Shown: positions 21,505 through 33,123, counted from the first letter of the stretch. The stretch is 64,000 nt of DNA from Candidatus Cloacimonadota bacterium (GCA_002742935.1 PDON01000062.1:29048-93047), one strand, 5' to 3'. Made by a program: numbers and translations. The notes: generated from the sequence alone by a model not told the origin.

Positions 21505-22602
21505 TCAAAGTTCTAACTCTTTTATCCTCATACCTTTGTACAGCTTATCAATCTTGGAAACAACTAAAGGATCATTATCATCTAAACCCTTAACATAAGC
21601 ATACTCTCCATCAACTCTCAGCAGATCGACTTTTTTAAGCTGAAGAAATCCTAAAGAGTCAACTTTCACCCTATTATTCTCATCAATGAGATACCTGTCA
21701 ATTTTAAAAACATCCTTTAGCTCTATCCCTTTAATTTCAACCTTACAATATTGATTGAACAAAATATCTTTGGGATCATCTATCTTAATCACGAGATCAA
21801 CACTCCTGCTCATCATATCTATTTCGTTGCTAATAGAGAATATAGATCCTGACACAACCTTATCTTCCGAACTTATTTCAACTATTGAGTTTTTCCCTTC
21901 TATCCATTTTAGATTTTTAGGCTTAACGGGAACTGTAATAATGGCTTCAATACTGTATAAACCTCCAATAATAACTCCCGGAGAGACAAATTGACCAAAA
22001 CTGATATTTCTCGATTTTATATAGCAATCATATGGAGCTTTTATTATAGTTTTTTCTAAAATAAGTTTAGCTTGATCTCTTTGAGATTTAGCCGCTTCAA
22101 CATTTGCCATAGCAATCTTGATTTGTGGCTCTCGCAGTGTCATCTCATCCGGAGTAAGATCAGGATTCTCCTTTGAAAAAGCATCCCATTCAGATTTTGC
22201 GATATCCCTGTTCTTCTCCTCAATCTTTAATTTAAGTTCACTACTATAAACAGCTGACTTAGTTGCCCTTACTCTAAGCTCATAATCACCGGGATCAATC
22301 TTAGCAATAACCTCACCCTTTTTAAAAAAACCACCCTTCTCAAACTTTTCTGAAAGATAGATTATCTCTCCGGAAACTTTAGGTATAATTTGAGTTACAC
22401 TACCGGGCTTTATAAATCCCTCAGATTTGACTACCATCCTCTCCGTAGATTTTTTTACTCTTTCAATCTTTACATTGATAACCTTAGCCTCTCTCTTTTT
22501 TGATTCGGGCTTACTTCTAAAATTACCGAGCAGATTAAATCCTAAAACACCTATGATCAATACAATGATTGGCAATCCAACTTTTTTAAATATTCTCATC
22601 AA
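21505..22602 (-). CDS. RND periplasmic adaptor (membrane fusion protein)
   Basis: KVSGEIIYLSEKFEKGGFFKKGEVIAKIDPGDYELRV, AKLILEKTIIKAPYDCYIKSRNISFGQFVSPG. Confidence 0.94.
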   Translation of the reverse strand: MMRIFKKVGLPIIVLIIGVLGFNLLGNFRSKPESKKREAKVINVKIERVKKSTERMVVKSEGFIKPGSVTQIIPKVSGEIIYLSEKFEKGGFFKKGEVIAKIDPGDYELRVRATKSAVYSSELKLKIEEKNRDIAKSEWDAFSKENPDLTPDEMTLREPQIKIAMANVEAAKSQRDQAKLILEKTIIKAPYDCYIKSRNISFGQFVSPGVIIGGLYSIEAIITVPVKPKNLKWIEGKNSIVEISSEDKVVSGSIFSISNEIDMMSRSVDLVIKIDDPKDILFNQYCKVEIKGIELKDVFKIDRYLIDENNRVKVDSLGFLQLKKVDLLRVDGEYAYVKGLDDNDPLVVSKIDKLYKGMRIKELEL

Positions 22603-22626
22603 CTATCCCCTTATACAAAATCAAAT

Positions 22627-23139
22627 CTATAACTCTTCATCTTCATAACCGGTATCCATTATCTTCTCTGCAATATGTTGAAACTGTTCAATCTCATCAC
22701 TTGTTAAAGAGCTGAATATTTTATCTATGAGCCGGAAATGGGATGGTAAAATATCCATTAAAAGAGTTTTCCCCTTATCGGTTAGAGAAGCTAAGATCCT
22801 TCTTCTATCACCTGTTGTTGGCACTACTCTTTTGATGAGACCTAAGCTGACAAGACCATCAATCAACCCTGTTATTGTACTCTTGTTTACAAATAATCCC
22901 TTAGCAATTTCGGATAGAGGAACACCATTACCTCTATCCTCATGGAAAATTATTACCAAAGCGTTAAACTTTGATTTTGTAACTCCATATTTCTGCATAT
23001 TTTTTTCTACTTTGGCACTATTGATTTTAGTGAGAAAACCTAAAGTAATCCCTAATTTTACTTTTGATATATCATCTCTGCCAAAAAAACTTAATACTTT
23101 TTTCAGTTGTTGATCGGTGGGGAAAAAATACTCTTTCAC
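22627..23139 (-). CDS. MarR-family transcriptional regulator
   Basis: wHTH: GVPLSEIAKGLFVNKSTITGLIDGLVSLGLIKRVVPTTGDRRRILASLTDKGK; GTG start; heads the RND operon. Confidence 0.93.
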   Translation of the reverse strand: MKEYFFPTDQQLKKVLSFFGRDDISKVKLGITLGFLTKINSAKVEKNMQKYGVTKSKFNALVIIFHEDRGNGVPLSEIAKGLFVNKSTITGLIDGLVSLGLIKRVVPTTGDRRRILASLTDKGKTLLMDILPSHFRLIDKIFSSLTSDEIEQFQHIAEKIMDTGYEDEEL

Positions 23140-23148
23140 AAATTCTCC

Positions 23149-23189
23149 AAAATAGTTTATATAAAAATAATACGGAACAAAACTATTTT
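23149..23189. promoter_or_regulatory. Candidate MarR operator
   Basis: 10-bp perfect inverted repeat AAAATAGTTT (23149-23158) / AAACTATTTT (23180-23189), just upstream of the marR start. Confidence 0.4.
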
Positions 23190-23622
23190 AGTCAATACTA
23201 ATTTAATAGGTTAGTTAGAGTATCCTTTTAAAAGATACAAAAGTTTAGAAGTTGGTTTATAACCAATTATAGGAAAAGAGGTTGTAATGGGTAAGTAATA
23301 GTTCTAACTTTTTTAACGAAAATAATAAAAACAGCTAAGCTAAATTCTTTATTTAATTTCTTTTTTTCTCTAATATAAATTACAAAGTTTTTGTTAAATA
23401 TTATTTAAAGATTTCTCATCTTACTTTAGAAGTTTGTTCTTAAATTCCTTAAATAATATACTTTTAACTTTTCTTAGTAGGTGTTGTTTAGAGAATGTTG
23501 CTAAAAGCAGATATAGTGCTCAAATTTTGAATAGTTGCTTAAATTATTTGTAAATAAATATATTGACCTTCTAAAAAATTATCAATACTATGTTAGGGAA
23601 TAAAATATAACAGGTTAGTAGT

Positions 23623-24678
23623 ATGAATCAATTGGAATTAAATGTAAGTTCTGTAAATAATGACCCTCTAAATACAACAATAAAATTATCAGAAAAAACA
23701 ATTAGTATAACTGACCGCGATATACATTTAAAAGTAGAAGATTTGGAAGAGGTTACCTTAGATTTGAAAAAAAGGTCTCTTGAATTTTTGGAAAAAAACA
23801 GAATATGTAAAATAGTTATTGAAAATAAAGAAGATTTTGAAAGTATAAAAAGGTTCATTGTTTTTAACTATAAAGATTTAAAACTTAAAATAATAAGAAG
23901 AAAAAGAAAAGATCCTAAACAAGTAAGTAAGTTTCTTACAATATCTATTCAAATCTTGATAATTATTGTAATTATAGTTTTTTTTGTTATGATGACACTT
24001 TTTATTTACAAAAATAGTATTAAATATACCAGTTACTACATTCCTGAAATAAACGAAGAAAAAAAAGAAGTAACGAGGTCCTTGTTTGAAGAGGAAGAGA
24101 TAAGATATAAAGATAGGGAAAAAATCTTCGGTTACGACTACTCTAATTTTGATGTAATAAAAGACTCTTCTAAACCTGTAGAAAAACTTAAATCTTCAGA
24201 AAAAGTTACAAAAATATCTGGTGTTAAAAAAGATTATAAGTTTAATTATCAGAGCAATAAGTTTCTAAACTACTTTTATAAAAAGATAGAGAATAGAGAA
24301 ATTTTCGGTAAAGAAGATGATAGAAACAATAATGAAAAATTTAATAAGTTCTTTGTGGATTATGTAGATGAAATTTATGATTCTCTATCAATAAAATTGG
24401 AAAATTATGAAAACAATTTAGACCTTTTAAACAAAGTTGCTGTAGAGCTTAGTGCCGATGGTATTAAAAATGGAACTATTGTTCTCATAAACAATAATCA
24501 CTTTGCTATTGTTACTGATTTTAAATCTGATGAAAACTATAGCCTTATATTTCCCTCTATAGAAAAAAATAGAGTTATAAAACTTTCAAAGGATAAGTTA
24601 TCTCCATATTGGTTAGTGGATACAGAAGGTAAAGATTTTATAAAGAGAAGAAAAGTCTATAAGTTAAAGACAAATTAA
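23623..24678 (+). CDS. Unknown single-pass membrane protein
   Basis: Central TM FLTISIQILIIIVIIVFFVMMTLFIY between cytosolic-looking N-domain and C-terminal region; no recognised family. Confidence 0.75.
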   Translation: MNQLELNVSSVNNDPLNTTIKLSEKTISITDRDIHLKVEDLEEVTLDLKKRSLEFLEKNRICKIVIENKEDFESIKRFIVFNYKDLKLKIIRRKRKDPKQVSKFLTISIQILIIIVIIVFFVMMTLFIYKNSIKYTSYYIPEINEEKKEVTRSLFEEEEIRYKDREKIFGYDYSNFDVIKDSSKPVEKLKSSEKVTKISGVKKDYKFNYQSNKFLNYFYKKIENREIFGKEDDRNNNEKFNKFFVDYVDEIYDSLSIKLENYENNLDLLNKVAVELSADGIKNGTIVLINNNHFAIVTDFKSDENYSLIFPSIEKNRVIKLSKDKLSPYWLVDTEGKDFIKRRKVYKLKTN

Positions 24679-24679
24679 T

Positions 24680-25066
24680 ATGAAAGTATCAATTTTTAGT
24701 TTTGGCTATAAGTTTTCCGGAGTTCCAAATGATAATAGTGGTAACTTTGGAGGGTATGTTTTTGATTGCAGGGTTTTAGACAACCCCTATCATAATCCTA
24801 AAATCAAAGATTTTGATGGAAGAAGTAAAGAGATAAAGCAGTTTTTTGAAGGGGATATCAACTCTGAAAAATTTATTGAAAACTGTTATAATTTGATAGA
24901 GCTTTCAGTCGTTAAGTATAAGAAAAGAGGTTTTACAAATCTTTTTGTTGCATTTGGTTGTACCGGAGGATTTCATAGAAGTGTTTACTGTTCTGAAAAA
25001 GTTACAGAGATGCTAAAAGATAAGGGTTATGAGGTAGAATTAAAACATTGCGAGCTTGATAATTAG
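24680..25066 (+). CDS. Stand-alone RapZ C-terminal-domain protein
   Basis: VSIFSFGYKFSGVP...YVFDCRVLDNPYHNPKIKDFDGRSKEIKQFF...LFVAFGCTGGFHRSVYCSEKVTEML matches RapZ/YvcJ C-terminal signatures; no N-terminal P-loop domain. Confidence 0.88.
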   Translation: MKVSIFSFGYKFSGVPNDNSGNFGGYVFDCRVLDNPYHNPKIKDFDGRSKEIKQFFEGDINSEKFIENCYNLIELSVVKYKKRGFTNLFVAFGCTGGFHRSVYCSEKVTEMLKDKGYEVELKHCELDN

Positions 25067-25339
25067 GATTTGCTAAAAAATATGTTTTAATCATTTAATA
25101 ATCTATGGAGTAACTATTTAAAATAAAACTACCTTATTTTAATTAAGAGTTGGAAATTTATAAGCTAATTTCCTAAATCTATCTTGTTGTAACTTCTTTA
25201 TTTATGATTTTTTCAGTAGACCCTAAACAACTCTTTTTCCCCAAATCATATAATAATAGCATAATTTTAGAAAAAAAAGATCTTGACTAGTTGATTATTA
25301 ATTATTTCTTTATCAAAAAAAATAATTTAGGAGATTATA

Positions 25340-26590
25340 ATGGCAGTTATAAAAAAGTTTAAAGCTATCAGACCTAAGGAAGGTTTAGAAAAAGCTGTTG
25401 CATCTTTCCCTTACGATGTAATAAATAGTGAAGAAGCAAGAGAGATTGCAAAAGGTAATCCACACTCATTTTTGCATGTTGTAAAACCGGAAATAGATCT
25501 ACCTGTTGGAACAGATCTATACTCTGAAGAAGTATATGCTACAGCAAAGGCTAACATTGAAAAGTTTATTAGCGAAGGTACTCTTATTCAAGATGAGGAG
25601 CCAAAACTATATATCTACAGACAAACAATGGATGGTAGAGAGCAGTATGGTATTGTGGGATCTGCTTTTGTTGATGATTATGATAACGATGTAATAAAAA
25701 AGCATGAGCATACAAGAAAGAAGAAAGAGGCTGACAGGGTAAAACATGTTGATACTACAAATATCAATGCAGGACCTATATTCTTAACTTACAAAAATAA
25801 AGAGTCTATCAACAATATAGTTTCAGATGTTGTTAAATCTACTAAACCTGTTTACGATTTTGTAGCAGATGATGGTATTGGTCACACTGTTTGGATTATT
25901 GAAGATGATTCTAAATCTGATAAATTAATTGAAGAGTTTGCTAAGATAGATTACTTATATGTTGCAGACGGTCATCACAGATCAGCTTCAGCTGCTATTG
26001 TAGCTAACAGAAGAAGAGAGAATAATCCAAACCATAATGGTAGTGAAGAGTACAATTACTTTTTAGCTGTTTACTTTCCTGATGAGCAACTTCATATTAT
26101 GGATTATAACAGAGTTGTTATTGATCTTAATGGTAACAGTGAAGATGAGTATTTTGAGAAACTTACAAAGATTTTTGAATGTGAGAAGATTGGATCAGAT
26201 ATATACAGACCTACCAAAAAGGGTGAGATTGGAATGTATATGGATAAAAACTGGTACAAGCTTACTGTAAAGAGTGGTATTTTTGATCCTAAAGATCCTG
26301 TAAACAGTTTGGATACGGCAATTCTTCAGTCAAATATTTTAGACCCTGTTTTAGGTATTGATGATCCTAGAACTAGCGAAAGGGTTGATTTTATCGGTGG
26401 AATTAGAGGACTTGAAGAACTGGTTAAGCTCGTTGATTCCGGAAAGTTTAAAGTAGCTTTCGCAATGTATCCAACTTCTATAAAGGAGTTGATGGATATT
26501 GCTGATGCCGGTAAAGTTATGGCACCAAAATCTACATGGTTTGAGCCTAAACTAAGATCAGGTCTTTTAATTCATAGTTTAAATGATTAA
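25340..26590 (+). CDS. DUF1015 family protein
   Basis: KAIRPKEGLEKAVASFPYDVINSEEAREIAKGNPHSFLHVVKPEIDLP; YVADGHHRSASAA. Confidence 0.93.
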   Translation: MAVIKKFKAIRPKEGLEKAVASFPYDVINSEEAREIAKGNPHSFLHVVKPEIDLPVGTDLYSEEVYATAKANIEKFISEGTLIQDEEPKLYIYRQTMDGREQYGIVGSAFVDDYDNDVIKKHEHTRKKKEADRVKHVDTTNINAGPIFLTYKNKESINNIVSDVVKSTKPVYDFVADDGIGHTVWIIEDDSKSDKLIEEFAKIDYLYVADGHHRSASAAIVANRRRENNPNHNGSEEYNYFLAVYFPDEQLHIMDYNRVVIDLNGNSEDEYFEKLTKIFECEKIGSDIYRPTKKGEIGMYMDKNWYKLTVKSGIFDPKDPVNSLDTAILQSNILDPVLGIDDPRTSERVDFIGGIRGLEELVKLVDSGKFKVAFAMYPTSIKELMDIADAGKVMAPKSTWFEPKLRSGLLIHSLND

Positions 26591-26613
26591 AACATTTATA
26601 AATAATAACACAT

Positions 26614-26645
26614 AAAAAAACCTCCAATTTTTTGGAGGTTTTTTT
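26614..26645 (+). terminator. Intrinsic terminator, probably bidirectional
   Basis: aaaaaaacctccaa-tttt-ttggaggttttttt between convergent genes. Confidence 0.9.
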
Positions 26646-26661
26646 ATGATTTAATTTTTAT

Positions 26662-28020
26662 CTAATCTGTAGTAGGTAATGAACCCGGAATAGTTGAAAC
26701 ATTTATAAGAGGTATTTCAGAGTTGAGTTTATTATTAATAGCTGAAATAAATCTATTTGCTATAACTGCATAGCCTTGAGAAGTTGGATGAATTCCGTCA
26801 AAACTAAAGAGATTACCACTTATATAATCTGTTGTAAATTTTATACCATTTTCAACCAATCCTCCCTCATTAACATCATCAAAAAAGCTATTTATATCAA
26901 CAAGAGAGAATCCTCTGCTATTACACACATCTTTAATTACGCTATTGTATTGATCAACTATACCTTCCGCATTTGAAATCTCTTCTCTGCTTATTGAAAA
27001 CTTATCAGGGAATGGGTTTGCAGGATGAAAGCCAAATACTTGAGTTGTATCAATTCCCGCAGGTATATTATAGCTTCCATCAGCTTGAAGATATGGCTTT
27101 CCTGTAGGAACACCTATAAAGGAGATTAAACTTTTTCCACCAATGGTAACCATCCCTTTTAAACTATCAAGATCATCAGGTGAGTAGGGGATAGGGTCAT
27201 TTGCCAAAAAAAGACCTGCAATCAAACCTTGATTATAGCTTGATCTCATATTTTCAGCTATTTTTGGCCCGTAACTAGTTAGGAAAGGTATTGTAAATAC
27301 ATCCGGTATATTTCCAATAAATATATCGGCATTTGTTCCGGCTAATGAGTCAGCCAACTGGTTGTACAATCCGGCAAAAGTTGCTACAGGAGTAAAAGGA
27401 ACCTCTCCACCATGGGTATAATATCCCAAAATATCGTTGTTTCCTGCCCACAAAGTAACTAAACTTGGATTAGATGCTTTTAGTTGGGAAATTTGAGATC
27501 CCATATTTAAAGCAGAGTTTCTTAAAACAAGATCAAAAAATGGATTTGGAGTCGGATTAGCAGGATTGAAAACCGAAGAAGCACAATCATTAGCATTTGT
27601 TGCATTTAATATATCATATAGTAAGGCTCCCGGAACTCCAAGATTGTTATAAGGAGCACCATAGCTCATGTTTAAAGGGGTTCCCTCTTCATTATTAACA
27701 ACTATTATAGGATTACCATTGTTATCAAAACCATCAATTTCAAGTCTTCCGCCAAATCCCGGATTAGATATAATAGGCTGTTCAAAACTAGTACCAACTT
27801 GGTTAGCTATTATATTTCCCAGAGAGAACTCTTGAGAAGATTGGTATAGTGCTCTGTTTTGAAAACCTGCCGTAAGAGAGTTTCCGACAGTGTAAAATCT
27901 TGAAAAGTCTGCATTTCCCAAGTTTACGGGATTAGGATCTGTTAATGAACTTCTATCTTCACATGAGGCAAAAAAAAGCCCCAAAACAATAAAAAGTATT
28001 AATTTTATATATTTAAACAT
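26662..28020 (-). CDS. SGNH/GDSL hydrolase lipoprotein
   Basis: Lipobox FFASCED; block I FYTVGNSLTAGFQ, LWAGNNDILG, SFDGIHPTSQGYAVIA. Confidence 0.9.
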   Translation of the reverse strand: MFKYIKLILFIVLGLFFASCEDRSSLTDPNPVNLGNADFSRFYTVGNSLTAGFQNRALYQSSQEFSLGNIIANQVGTSFEQPIISNPGFGGRLEIDGFDNNGNPIIVVNNEEGTPLNMSYGAPYNNLGVPGALLYDILNATNANDCASSVFNPANPTPNPFFDLVLRNSALNMGSQISQLKASNPSLVTLWAGNNDILGYYTHGGEVPFTPVATFAGLYNQLADSLAGTNADIFIGNIPDVFTIPFLTSYGPKIAENMRSSYNQGLIAGLFLANDPIPYSPDDLDSLKGMVTIGGKSLISFIGVPTGKPYLQADGSYNIPAGIDTTQVFGFHPANPFPDKFSISREEISNAEGIVDQYNSVIKDVCNSRGFSLVDINSFFDDVNEGGLVENGIKFTTDYISGNLFSFDGIHPTSQGYAVIANRFISAINNKLNSEIPLINVSTIPGSLPTTD

Positions 28021-28030
28021 CTATTCCTCC

Positions 28031-29266
28031 CTATAAATCATATGATAGATTTAACGCTAAAACATGTGTTATTGCATTGTAAACACCCGTAAGTGGAGCA
28101 TCTCCATTGGTATAACTGGTTTCTGTCTCATCTATTCTTTTCTCATCAAATCTTAAGAACAGATAAGCAAAATCAACATTAAAGTTATCTAAGAATCTGT
28201 AACCAAAACCAAAGTTTAGACCTAACCTGTCTGAGTCTGGTAAGCTTGGTTCCGCCATCTTGTCTTTAACAGGATGTTTATCGTAGAATATACCTGACCT
28301 TAAAGCAAGTTCATTGTTTACTAACCACTCTACACCAGTTCTCAAAATGTATGTATCTTTGTAATCTCTGGGACTACTTTTGTTCCAAGATTCATTTTCA
28401 AGGAATCTTATGTACATCTTATCGTAAGAACTCCACCAAACATACTGAAGTTCCGCTGTAAGATTAATATAATCAACAGGTGAATATGCAACACCTATAA
28501 GAAGGTCCGCCGGAAGATCAAGATTTGCAGCAATATCACCCTTTGGAATGATTGGAAGCAATTGATTTGGGGCTACAACCTTTGCCTCTCCTTCAAACTC
28601 TAATCCTACTTCCGACTTATATTTAAATCCAAAACTAAGATTATCCATTGGTTTGTAAAGCATTGAAACAGAGTAGCCATAACTTGCAGCATCATCACCT
28701 TCTAGTTTCATATCTCCTTCACCTTCAAATGGAGCATTGGAAAATTTTCTCTCTATTAAAACATCTCCATAAACATAAGAAACTCCAAATCCCATAGAAA
28801 GATTGGGAAATATTTTAAATGAAAATGATGGTGTTAAGAAAAATGTTTTTAGATCTGATTCAACGGATAAAAATCTACCTACCCAATCTTCATCCCACTT
28901 TGTTCCCATACCAAAGGGATTATTAAGAGCTAAACCAAAAGAGAAATCCTCATTCAATTTTTTAGCGTAGTAAAGGTTGATAGGATTAAAATATTGATTG
29001 TCAAGTTTGTACTCTGTTGTAGCAGGAAAAGGACCTCTAAATGTTGCCTCAGGTTTTATAATTGAAAATCCTACCATTATCTGATCTTTTTCAAGAAAGG
29101 TTATGGCTGCAGGATTAAAGTATACTGCGGAAGCATCATCAGCTAATGCCGTAAATGCATTACCCATTGACATTGCTCTGGCTCCATGCTCGTTTATCTG
29201 AAAACCTCCACCCAAAAGAGAGGTTGAAAGTACAAAGAATAAAAGAGTAATTATTAGTTTTCTCAT
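28031..29266 (-). CDS. OmpP1/FadL/TodX family outer-membrane transporter
   Basis: GGGFQINEHGARAMSMGNAFTALADDASAVYFNPAAITFLEKDQIMVG; beta-barrel C-terminus. Confidence 0.94.
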   Translation of the reverse strand: MRKLIITLLFFVLSTSLLGGGFQINEHGARAMSMGNAFTALADDASAVYFNPAAITFLEKDQIMVGFSIIKPEATFRGPFPATTEYKLDNQYFNPINLYYAKKLNEDFSFGLALNNPFGMGTKWDEDWVGRFLSVESDLKTFFLTPSFSFKIFPNLSMGFGVSYVYGDVLIERKFSNAPFEGEGDMKLEGDDAASYGYSVSMLYKPMDNLSFGFKYKSEVGLEFEGEAKVVAPNQLLPIIPKGDIAANLDLPADLLIGVAYSPVDYINLTAELQYVWWSSYDKMYIRFLENESWNKSSPRDYKDTYILRTGVEWLVNNELALRSGIFYDKHPVKDKMAEPSLPDSDRLGLNFGFGYRFLDNFNVDFAYLFLRFDEKRIDETETSYTNGDAPLTGVYNAITHVLALNLSYDL

Positions 29267-29543
29267 TATTACTATTTTCCTCCAATTTGTTAAACAAAAT
29301 TTTTTATCAACAACTATAAATTAAATATTATCTTATCATTTAGTTTTATAAAAGATAGTTACACTATTTACAAACAGACCGTTGACTATATAAAAAGTAT
29401 GAAAAGTTTGATATAATTACAATATAAAAATGATAAAGCTAATTAAAGTTTCTAAAATAATAGTAGTAATATAGAGAGTTTGAAGGGTTGATAAATTTAA
29501 TTAACTCATATTTTTTTGTATATTAAAACTTGAAATAATTGAA

Positions 29544-32500
29544 TTGAGTAATGATATTGTAGAAATGAAAAAGATAGTAAAAATATTTAAATATATAATA
29601 CTGATAATTCTACTCATTTTTTTTATATTAATTTTAATTTTACAATTTTTTTTCCCAAATAACCTCGTTAGAGATGAATTGAAATCCTTTATGGAAAAGA
29701 GATATGAGATAAAATTAAAACTTGATGAGATAGATTTTAAGCTTTCAGATGGTATTGTTATAAGCTCTTTAGGGTTTGATTCTCCCGATCTTGATTCTCT
29801 AATTTCAATAGAAAAAATATCATTAAACTATAGTATCAAAGATATTATAAAGGGTAAATTTATAATCAATGAGATCAAAACAGATTCTCTTAGATTTAGA
29901 CTCATAAGTAAAGATGATATTTCAAATCTTCAAAAACTTATAGATAGATTCAAAAGCAGTGATGAAACTTTTAGTGAAGATAAAAAAGATTCTAATGACA
30001 GCAGTTCCACATATTTTAAGATAGAGAGTATTATTTTAAACAACACCTCTTACTATCAGAGTAATGAAAATTTTGAACTTCTATTGGAGAGCGGAGATCT
30101 TTCAGCCGAACTAACTTTGGATAAAGGTGTAAGTTCAATTGCCAATCTTAATCTCAAAAATACAAAATTTAACTTTAAAGATTCTCTAAACAATATAAAA
30201 ACTATATCAAACGGTAGCATAAAAGTAGATTACGGAAAAGGTTTAAAGGGAGCTGTCTCTCTCAATATTTTAAACCCCTATCTATTGATAAATAATAATA
30301 ACATAGAGATAGATAGTTTTAAACTTAACACTAATCTTGAATTCAATAATAATTTTACCGGAGGATTTGTTGAATATTTAGATCTGGATATAGATGATAC
30401 AAATATAGATATAGAGGATTTCAAATATGAAGATACAGAAGTAAGCTCCAAAAAGATAGATCTAAAAATTAAAGAGATATCAAAGTTAATGAGATATGCT
30501 AAAGATTTAAATCTTCCGGCTTTTGAACTAAAAGATGATTCTCTCCATTTAGAAGTTAATGATCTTTTCTATTATATTAAAAAGAAGATATTTAGAGGAG
30601 AGTTAGAGCTTGATCTTGGATTTAACTATCTAAACTTTAAGGGTTCCAAATTTAATGATCTAAGCTTAAACTTTAAAGGAGAGACAAGTTTTAGCTCAAT
30701 ATTTACACTTGAGAATGGAGATTTAAGTTTAAAATGTGAAAAAATAGAGGATAGACATATACCAAAACCTATAGAACAGTTTAATCTTTTGGTAAGAGCA
30801 CCAAAAATAGATCCTCTGAAAACCAAACCTATAAATATAGGTTTAACATTAAACTCTTTATATTCAGATAGCTTAAAGATTATCTCTAATCTATCTTTAA
30901 ATAATCTTCTCTCCAATATCTCTCCTGAAAAAAAGGTTGATGGAAATATAGAAATAGAAGGTTTCAATATAGATTACAGAGATTCCACCTTTGCCCTTGA
31001 AACGGATCTTTTTGTCAGCCTAAATAAAAGTAGATCTGATATAGATCTATCTCTATCTCAAAATAATATTATCCTAGATTTTAAAAATATTAAAAAAGAG
31101 TTTAAAAACTTACTCATTAAGAGCGGGATTAAACTTTACAACCTTAATAATATTTTAGTAGAAAATTTGGATCTTAAGCTTGATAATAAACTCTCCTTAA
31201 ACCTTGATTCTCTATTGTACAGGGATAAAAATATGAACCTAAAAGAGAGTTTAGTTAAATCAAAAATAACAGAAAGTGATATAGCTCCATTTTTACCTGA
31301 TTCTCTCCTTAATTTTAAGACTATGGATATAGATTTATCTCTTTCGGGTAAAAGCAACTTAAAATCTGATAATGATCTGCTACTCAAACATAAAATTTAT
31401 GTTGATTCCCTGTATTCAAAAGGAGCTTTTCTGGATAGTTTGAACCTTGAAGGTTCCATTTCACAAAATAGGAATTATACAAAATTGTTAGGAACTTACG
31501 GCTTTAGAGGTAGTGAATATGAGGGCTTTGATATTTCTCAATTTGAAAATTTTGATATAAACTATAAACTCTATAGTGATAATTTTAAAAATTTTTCACT
31601 CAATAATTTTAGTTTAAAAGATAAAAATGGAAAGTTTACTCTAGATGGTAGAGGTGGTTATAGTTTAGATTCAAAGAGGTTTAATTTAAATCTTGGCTTA
31701 GATTCAAAATTGGATACACTAAGTATTGTAAAAGGTCTAAGTTTTAAGGGAGAGGGAACAAAAGTAAAGATTGTTGCAAGTGGTAACACCTCACTTGTTG
31801 ATTATACTCTAAATCTAAACAACAGCTATAGAAAGATTGAGTACAGAGATTCAACTTCTATAGTTTTACTGAAAAACTACTATCAAAACCTACCTGTCTC
31901 CGGTAAGATTGATCTTAAAAATTTGGAGATATATCAAAAAAGAGATGATAGAAGCGGATATATAAACCCTTTGGAATATTTCCAAGAGTTTCAAGAGTAT
32001 AATGACTCTTTAAACTTTAAATCTTTGGAGTTTACTAAAGATAAAATCTACCAAAAGATTGAAAACTTTAAAGGTAGAGTTTCCGTAGATGGAAATAGAT
32101 TTACCATTAGAAACTTTATAGGAAAATATCTAAATGGAGATATTACGGGATCTGTAAATATTTTAGGAAATAGAAAAATAAAGCAGTTTACTGATTCTAT
32201 TCATACAAAGCTTTCTCTATATTTTATTGGAATAAACCCAAAGCTTATTAATGAAAAAAATATAAGTAATTATGAGAGAGGAGAAATAAGTTTAAGAACA
32301 GATCTTGATATAGTTGGAACAACTCCAAAGAATGGATCTTTTAACGGGAAATTAAACTTAACAGGTGTTGGAAGTAGTGAAACAGATACAATTCTTGGAA
32401 CTCTTTCAAAATTAACAAATGATCAATCCGTGAACTCTTTAAGAAACATACTACAACTTTTCCCAGGTGTTAAAGTATCCCTTTTCTCCGTAGGTTTAGT

Positions 32501-32627
32501 AGATAATTTCATATATATATCTGTTAATCTTGACAAACCTTGGTATCTTTTCTATTTTCCGCTACCAAACGAGATAAACTTTAGTAGACAAAGTTTAAAG
32601 TTTTATTTTGATAGATTTCTAAAGTAG
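29544..32627 (+). CDS. Large AsmA/TamB-like envelope protein
   Basis: N-terminal TM; long repetitive beta-rich sequence; C-terminal [22 protein letters not shown]-type AsmA-like features. MKKIVKIF start at 29565 possible. Confidence 0.7.
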   Translation: MSNDIVEMKKIVKIFKYIILIILLIFFILILILQFFFPNNLVRDELKSFMEKRYEIKLKLDEIDFKLSDGIVISSLGFDSPDLDSLISIEKISLNYSIKDIIKGKFIINEIKTDSLRFRLISKDDISNLQKLIDRFKSSDETFSEDKKDSNDSSSTYFKIESIILNNTSYYQSNENFELLLESGDLSAELTLDKGVSSIANLNLKNTKFNFKDSLNNIKTISNGSIKVDYGKGLKGAVSLNILNPYLLINNNNIEIDSFKLNTNLEFNNNFTGGFVEYLDLDIDDTNIDIEDFKYEDTEVSSKKIDLKIKEISKLMRYAKDLNLPAFELKDDSLHLEVNDLFYYIKKKIFRGELELDLGFNYLNFKGSKFNDLSLNFKGETSFSSIFTLENGDLSLKCEKIEDRHIPKPIEQFNLLVRAPKIDPLKTKPINIGLTLNSLYSDSLKIISNLSLNNLLSNISPEKKVDGNIEIEGFNIDYRDSTFALETDLFVSLNKSRSDIDLSLSQNNIILDFKNIKKEFKNLLIKSGIKLYNLNNILVENLDLKLDNKLSLNLDSLLYRDKNMNLKESLVKSKITESDIAPFLPDSLLNFKTMDIDLSLSGKSNLKSDNDLLLKHKIYVDSLYSKGAFLDSLNLEGSISQNRNYTKLLGTYGFRGSEYEGFDISQFENFDINYKLYSDNFKNFSLNNFSLKDKNGKFTLDGRGGYSLDSKRFNLNLGLDSKLDTLSIVKGLSFKGEGTKVKIVASGNTSLVDYTLNLNNSYRKIEYRDSTSIVLLKNYYQNLPVSGKIDLKNLEIYQKRDDRSGYINPLEYFQEFQEYNDSLNFKSLEFTKDKIYQKIENFKGRVSVDGNRFTIRNFIGKYLNGDITGSVNILGNRKIKQFTDSIHTKLSLYFIGINPKLINEKNISNYERGEISLRTDLDIVGTTPKNGSFNGKLNLTGVGSSETDTILGTLSKLTNDQSVNSLRNILQLFPGVKVSLFSVGLVDNFIYISVNLDKPWYLFYFPLPNEINFSRQSLKFYFDRFLK

Positions 32628-32637
32628 GAGAGCTATT

Positions 32638-33123
32638 ATGTTTAGAATAGGAAATGGGTACGATGTTCATAAAGTTTGTGACAATAGAAAGCTTATTTTA
32701 GGTGGGGTTGAGATACCTTGGAATAGAGGTTTATTGGGACATAGTGATGCCGATGTTCTTCTGCATGCTATAATGGATGGTATGTTGGGGGCTCTATGTT
32801 TAGGAGATATAGGTAAACATTTTCCCGATACAGATGAGAAGTATAGAGGTATATCATCTATAAAGCTACTTAAAGAAGTTAATTCTCTTGTTAAAGATAA
32901 GGGATACTCTATAGTTAATATAGATGCTGTTGTTATGGCAGAAAAACCCAAATTAAGACCCTTTATAGATCTTATTAGAGAAACTATATCTAAAGAGTTA
33001 AAAATAGATGTTGGTTGTGTGAGTGTTAAGGCTACCACAACAGAAAAACTTGGTTTTGTCGGAAGAGAGGAGGGTATTGCATCCTCCGCAGTTATTTTGT
33101 TAAAGAGGGAAAAGAATGGGTAA
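32638..33123 (+). CDS. ispF: 2-C-methyl-D-erythritol 2,4-cyclodiphosphate synthase
   Basis: [65 protein letters not shown]. Confidence 0.97.
   Translation: MFRIGNGYDVHKVCDNRKLILGGVEIPWNRGLLGHSDADVLLHAIMDGMLGALCLGDIGKHFPDTDEKYRGISSIKLLKEVNSLVKDKGYSIVNIDAVVMAEKPKLRPFIDLIRETISKELKIDVGCVSVKATTTEKLGFVGREEGIASSAVILLKREKNG

Noticed and set aside
22727-23113. + strand 128 aa ORF
   Set aside because: Antisense to MarR gene
32667-33038. - strand 123 aa ORF
   Set aside because: Antisense to ispF
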